Made by a program: the position numbers and the translations under genes
Source of the DNA: PALSA-612 sp963755155
GTDB lineage: Bacteria; Actinomycetota; Thermoleophilia; Gaiellales; Gaiellaceae
Direction: 5' to 3'
Assembly (NCBI GenBank): GCA_963755155.1
Contig: CAVWIV010000004.1
Coordinates: 62,001 to 126,000, forward strand
DNA: 64,000 nt
Notes under the pieces: generated by a model
Seen by the model: the letters and a program-made list of their open reading frames with translations, nothing else
Databases searched by the model: none
Told to the model about the DNA's origin: nothing
In this document: positions 60,007 to 64,000 of the stretch, piece after piece
Numbering within the stretch: position 1 is the stretch's first letter
Layout: every line of letters begins with the position of its first letter

Positions 60007-61067
60007 CCGGCGCCCCGCTTCGCCTTGGGATCGTCGGCTGCGGCTGGGTCGCGCTCGATCGGCACCTGCCGGCGCTCGCGCACGTCCCGGAGGTGGACGT
60101 CGTCGCGCTCGCCGATCTCGATCCCGCCGCGCTCAGCCGAGCGGGAAGCCTGGCCCCGCGAGCGCGACGGTTCCCCAGCGCTGAGGCGCTGGCGGCCGAC
60201 CCCGACGTCGACGCGGTCGCCGTCACCGTGCCGCCCGCAGCCCATCTGGACGTGGCCCTCGCGGCGCTGGCCGCCGGCAAGCACGTGCTCGTCGAGAAAC
60301 CACTGGCAGCGTCACTCGAGGACGCGGACACGCTCGTCACGGCGTCAGAGACCTCGCCGTGCAAGGTCGTCGTCGGCTTCAACTTCCGCCGGCATCGCTT
60401 CGTCCAGCGGGCAAAGGCGATGATCGCCGCCGGCGAGCTCGGCGACGTGACGTGCATCCGCAGCGCCTTCACGAACGACGTCCCCCTCGACGACGCGGCG
60501 GGCTGGCGCGGCTCGCGCGCGCTCGGTGGGGGCGGAATCCTCGACCGCGCCGTGCACGAGATCGATCTCTGGCGCTACCTGCTCGCCGACGACGTCGCGG
60601 AGGTGTCTGCTGTTTCCGTCCCCGGCCGCACGGATGACGACGTCGCGGTGGTCACCGCGCGCATGTGTCGTGGCGCCATCGCGACGATCGTCGTCCTCGA
60701 CGCCGCCGTCGTCAGCCACGAGCTCACGATCTACGGCGGCCGCGCCGCGGCGCGCCTCGATCTCTGCCGGTTCGACGGGTTCGCGGTCGAGGCGAGCGGC
60801 AGTCTCCCCGGCTCGCCGCGTGCGCGCCTCGGGCGTGCGAGGGAACTGCTCGCCGACGCACGCGGGAGCGCGAGGGCAATCCGGCGCGGTGGCGACTACC
60901 TGCTCACGTACGAGGACGAATGGCGGCGCTTCGCGGAGATCGTCCGCCGGGATCTGCCCGCCGAGCCGACCGTCGCGGACGGTCGCGCGGCGCTCGAGGT
61001 GGCGCTGGCCGCGATCGAGTCGGCCGATACCCGTGCTCCTGTCCAGCTGGCGGCCCTCGTCACGTGA
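60003..61067 (+). CDS. Gfo/Idh/MocA family oxidoreductase
   Basis: 354 residues from GTG 60003. NAD(P)-binding LGIVGCGWVALDRHLPAL, AVTVPPAAHLDVALAALAAGKHVLVEKPLAASLEDA (E-K-P is the invariant catalytic-lysine motif), FNFRRHRFVQRAKAMI and GGGILDRAVHEIDLWRYLL (the H-x-x-D/H region near the active site). Likely sugar or inositol-like dehydrogenase. Chained by GTGA overlaps to the neighbours. Confidence 0.9.
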   Translation: MTGAPLRLGIVGCGWVALDRHLPALAHVPEVDVVALADLDPAALSRAGSLAPRARRFPSAEALAADPDVDAVAVTVPPAAHLDVALAALAAGKHVLVEKPLAASLEDADTLVTASETSPCKVVVGFNFRRHRFVQRAKAMIAAGELGDVTCIRSAFTNDVPLDDAAGWRGSRALGGGGILDRAVHEIDLWRYLLADDVAEVSAVSVPGRTDDDVAVVTARMCRGAIATIVVLDAAVVSHELTIYGGRAAARLDLCRFDGFAVEASGSLPGSPRARLGRARELLADARGSARAIRRGGDYLLTYEDEWRRFAEIVRRDLPAEPTVADGRAALEVALAAIESADTRAPVQLAALVT

Positions 61068-62001
61068 CCGGCCCCGAGCTTTCCGTCGTGCTCGTGGGCG
61101 ACAGATTCGAGACCGTGCGAGAGGTGATCGGCCATCTCGAGCGGCAGACCGTGCGCGATCGGCTCGAGCTCCTGATCGCCATGCCGTCGGGTGACGCCAC
61201 ACGGGTTCGACGAGGGTGCCTGCGCAGGCTTCCACTCCGCCCGGGTCGTCGAGGTCGACTCGATCGAATACATCCAGCCCCCGCGCGTGGCGGCGATACG
61301 CAGCGCCGAGGCTCCGCTCGTGCTGATCGCCGAGACGCACTGCTTCCCGGAGCCGGATTCGCTGGCCGCGCTCATCGAACGTCACCGCGAGCCCTGGACG
61401 GTGGTCGCGCAGGTCGTCACGAACGCGAACCCGGACTCGGCGATCAGCTGGGCGAACCTGCTCATGGACTACGGTCCCCAGCTCGTGGGCACACCGGGCG
61501 GTGAAGTCGGTCAGGTGGCCAGCCACAACGCGTCGTACAAGCGAGCTGCGCTGATCGCGATCGAGGACGAGCTCGTGAGCTTGCTGGAGGCGGGAGACGT
61601 CCTCCACGAGACACTGGTGGCACGAGGCGGACGGTTGTTCCTGGAGGAGGGCGCGCGCACGGCTCACCTCAACGTCTCGCGCGTGCCCGCGTGGCCGCGG
61701 GAGCGGGTGGCCCACGCGCGGGCGTACGCCGCGCGTCGGGCGCAAGGCTGGGGCGTCTCGCGGCGCGCGCTCTACATCCTGGGGGCGCCGCTCATCCCCG
61801 TCGTCCGCCTCGTGCGGATGCACCGCCACCTCGCGCGGCACGACGCTGCCACGTCCCGGCCCCGTGCGCCTGTACCCGACGCTCTTCGTCGGGCTCTGCA
61901 TGAGCACGCTTGGCGAGGTGCTCGGTTACGCGTTCGGTGCCGGGTCGGGCAAGCGCATCGAGTCCGAGATGGAGCTCCACCGAAGGCCGTACGTCCGTTG
62001 A
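61064..62001 (+). CDS. Glycosyltransferase-like protein (GT2-type); frame breaks near 61199 and 61858
   Basis: GTG 61064 gives LSVVLVGDRFETVREVIGHLERQTVRDRLELLIAMP, then after an indel near 61199 SAEAPLVLIAETHCFPEPDSLAALIERHREPWTVVAQVV, ETHCFPE occupying the DxD position, and GVSRRALYILGAPLIPVVRLVRMHRHL with a C-terminal membrane-associating helix; a second break near 61858 leads to FVGLCMSTLGEVLGYAFGAG. About 312 residues. The canonical DxD is absent (E-T-H-C), so activity is uncertain. TTGA overlap with the next gene. Confidence 0.72.
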
Positions 62002-62862
62002 GCGAACTGCCTTCCGTGCTCGGTGGTCGTTCCGACGCGCGATCGCCCGGACCAGCTCCCGACGTGTCTCGACGGCATCGCGAAGCTCGACTATCCGCGC
62101 GACCGGCTCCAGGTGATCGTCGTCGACGACAGCGGCGGTGGCGCGACCGTCGAGGCTGATCTCGACGTCGAGCTCATCGCCACGGATCGCATCGGCCCCG
62201 CGGGTGCGAGAAACGCAGGCGTCGAGCGGGCTGAGGGCACGCTGCTCGCCTTCATCGACGACGACTGTTACCCGCGGCCCGAGTGGCTCGCGCGGCTCGT
62301 CACCCGCTGGCAGGAGGCGCCGGCGGAGGCCGTCGGCGGGCACACCGTCAACGCGTTGTCGGAGAACGTCTACGCCGAGGCGGCGCAGCTCGTGATCGAC
62401 GTGGGGTACGCGCAGAACAGCGCCCCGGAGCGCCGCTGGTTCACGACGAACAACCTCGTCATGCCCGCCGAGGGCTTCCGGGCGCTCGGCGGCTTCGACG
62501 CCTCGTACCGGACGGCCGAGGACCGGGATCTGTGCGCGCGCTGGCTGGAGAGCGGCCGCCGGATGGCGTACGAGCCGGCGGCGATCATGGAGCACCGGCG
62601 TCGCGTAGACCTCGCCGAGTTCGTCGCGATGCACTTTCGCTACGGACGCGGCTCGTTCCGGTTCCACCGCGATCGCCGCCGCCGGGGCGCACCGGTCGCT
62701 CTCGAGCCCTCGTACTACGCTGCGCTCACGCGCGCGGCGTTCGACAGAGAGAGCCCGGGCCGCACCGCGACCCTCGAGGGGCTGCTGCTCGTCTGGCACG
62801 CGACGAACACCGCGGGCTTCCTCTACGAGTGGGGACGAACGCTGGCATCCTCTACGCCATGA
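61998..62862 (+). CDS. Glycosyltransferase family 2; frameshift near 62015
   Basis: TTG 61998 begins LSELPSV, then (removing one C near 62015) SVVVPTRDRPDQLPTCLDGIAKLDYPRDRLQVIVVDDSGGG, a typical GT2 start. LLAFIDDDCYPRPEWLARL holds the DxD-like D-D-D, GGFDASYRTAEDRDLCARWLESG the acceptor/ED motif (E-D-R-D). The tail YGRGSFRFHRDRRRRG is basic. About 288 residues. Its end overlaps the CHASE2 gene (ATGA). Acts with the preceding protein, probably on cell-surface or lipid-linked sugar. Confidence 0.88.
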
Positions 62863-64000
62863 ACCCGCGGGACATGAGCCTCCGGACGAGGTTCTTCCTC
62901 CTCGTCGCGCTGGGCTCGATCGTCACGGCCACTGCCGCGTACGTCCTCCACTTCCGCTTCCTCGACAACCTCGAGCGGCAGACGATCGACCTCCGTTTCA
63001 CGCTGCGCGGCGATGAAGCGGCGCCGCTCGACGTCGTCATCGTGAAGGTCGACGACGTGACGTTCGACGAGCTGAACGAGCAATGGCCGTTCCCACGCGA
63101 CAAGCATGGACGGCTGCTCGACCAGATCGCGAAGGGCAAGCCGAGTGCCATCGCCTTCGACATCCAGTTCTCGGAGTACGGGTCGGTTGCCGAGGACAAC
63201 GCGCTCGGCAATGCCCTCTTCCGCCACCCGGGGTTGACGGTGCTGTCGACGACTGAGGTGGACGAGGAGGGAGAGGCACACCTCATCTTCGACTCGTCGG
63301 CGCTCGAGGAGCTCGGCGCACGGGCGGGCAACGCGAATCTTCCCACCGACAAGGACGGGATCATCAGACGCTTCCCCTACGAGGTGGAGGGCCTGAAGGG
63401 GTTCGCGATCGTCGGAGCGGAGATCGCGGACGGCAGGACGATCCCGATCGAGGAGATGGGCGGCAACGCCCAGTGGATCGACTACGCCGGCCGCCCGGGC
63501 ACCGTCAATTCGTACTCGTACTCGCGCGTGCTGAACGGCAAGGTGCCCTCGCGCGTGTTCAAGGACAAGGTCGTCGTCATCGGGGCGACTGCGCCGTCGC
63601 TCCAGGACATCCATGCCACGCCGACAGGCTCGGTCATGTCGGGCCCCGAGATCCAGGCCAACGCGATCTCGACGGCCCTCGACGGCTTCCCGCTCCGCAG
63701 CCTGCCGGATCTCTGGAACATCGTGCTCATCGTGGCTCTGGGGCTCATCGTGCCCCTCGTGAGCCTCCGCGCCGGCCCACTCATCTCCGTGTCCGTCGGC
63801 ATCCTCGCGTTCGGGCTTTTCTCGCTCGGCACGCAACTCTCGTTCGAGCAAGGCGGGAGGGTTTCTTCGTACGTGTACCCCATGGCCGCGCTCGCGATGG
63901 CTACCGTGGGCTCGATCGGCACGCACTACACGCTCGCGGCCTTCGAACGCGAACGCGTGCGCGACGTCTTCTCGCGCTTTGTCCCGGAGCAGGTCGTCGA
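62859..64000 (+). CDS. CHASE2-domain membrane protein, probably adenylate/guanylate cyclase-like; truncated by window end
   Basis: ATG 62859, open to the last base (380+ residues). One N-terminal helix (FFLLVALGSIVTATAAYVL), then an extracytoplasmic CHASE2 domain (FLDNLERQTIDLRFTLRG, VVIVKVDDVTFDELNEQWPFPRDKHGRLLDQI in parts, FDIQFSEYG, KVVVIGATAPSLQDIHATPTG, MSGPEIQANAISTAL), then helices (LWNIVLIVALGLIVPLVSL, LISVSVGILAFGLFSLG, VYPMAALAMATVGSIG) and FERERVRDVFSRFVPEQVV, the connector that normally precedes a class III nucleotide cyclase. The catalytic domain would lie beyond 64000. Confidence 0.87.
   Translation, partial: MNPRDMSLRTRFFLLVALGSIVTATAAYVLHFRFLDNLERQTIDLRFTLRGDEAAPLDVVIVKVDDVTFDELNEQWPFPRDKHGRLLDQIAKGKPSAIAFDIQFSEYGSVAEDNALGNALFRHPGLTVLSTTEVDEEGEAHLIFDSSALEELGARAGNANLPTDKDGIIRRFPYEVEGLKGFAIVGAEIADGRTIPIEEMGGNAQWIDYAGRPGTVNSYSYSRVLNGKVPSRVFKDKVVVIGATAPSLQDIHATPTGSVMSGPEIQANAISTALDGFPLRSLPDLWNIVLIVALGLIVPLVSLRAGPLISVSVGILAFGLFSLGTQLSFEQGGRVSSYVYPMAALAMATVGSIGTHYTLAAFERERVRDVFSRFVPEQVV

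Noticed and set aside
1..64000. Insertion sequences, transposases, rRNA genes, prophage structural genes
   Set aside because: None of their typical motifs are seen in any frame I examined.

Overview
This 64 kb window is GC-rich bacterial chromosome. Genes overlap by 1-4 bases (ATGA, GTGA, TGATG), GTG, TTG and probably CTG starts are common, and many first genes have a TAnnnT -10 box only 6-9 bp before the start codon. Together with a Rrf2 regulator, PadR regulator, compact PurL and secreted FecR-like/RTX-repeat proteins, this suggests a deep-branching actinobacterium (Thermoleophilia such as Gaiellales/Solirubrobacterales is my best guess, not proven).

IMPORTANT QUALITY NOTE: at least 35 otherwise conserved genes switch reading frame once or more by a single base. 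Domain order and length are normal after a frame switch, so I read these as sequencing/assembly indels rather than mass pseudogenization. Such genes are given as one CDS covering the whole span, with the approximate break.

Layout. 1-1.9 kb: end of purB, then purC-purS-purQ. 1.8-11.8 kb: mixed genes on both strands (diguanylate cyclase, cation efflux, two serine hydrolases, MOSC, cupin, VOC proteins, a phosphotransferase, GNAT, DMT permease) that split the purine cluster. 11.9-19 kb: purL-purF, then purM-purN-purH, with a CtaG-like gene between on the other strand. Purine steps covered are FGAR to IMP, apart from purD/purE/purK, which lie outside. 19-21.9 kb: a 968-residue coiled-coil protein with an MshEN-like head. 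21.9-32.6 kb: sulfur metabolism: cystathionine beta-synthase, GST, two HTH_42 glycosylase-like proteins, cystathionine gamma-synthase/lyase, VOC and metallo-beta-lactamase proteins, a cysteine-bearing Rrf2 regulator, and a divergent sulfate ABC transporter (cysP/sbp-cysT-cysW-cysA).

32.6-36.3 kb (minus): glycogen-debranching-like enzyme, GT4 glycosyltransferase, BolA, monothiol glutaredoxin. 36.3-39.7 kb: two methyltransferases, CDF exporter and a stand-alone LigD polymerase domain. 39.9-45.8 kb is the accessory stretch: lower gene density, truncated OLD/TOPRIM protein, orphan small proteins, a micro-ORF with its own promoter and inverted repeat, tRNA-Val, a duplicated secreted-protein cassette, tRNA-Glu and a remnant of a FAD oxidase. 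45.8-49.6 kb: modABC, PadR regulator and small proteins, then tRNA-Lys. 49.8-57.4 kb: Na+/H+ antiporter, S9 peptidase, MFS exporter and secreted proteins. 57.4-64 kb: creatinase-like M24 protein divergent from an operon DUF4396 - sarcosine-oxidase-like - Gfo/Idh/MocA - two GT2 - CHASE2 protein (cut by the window end).
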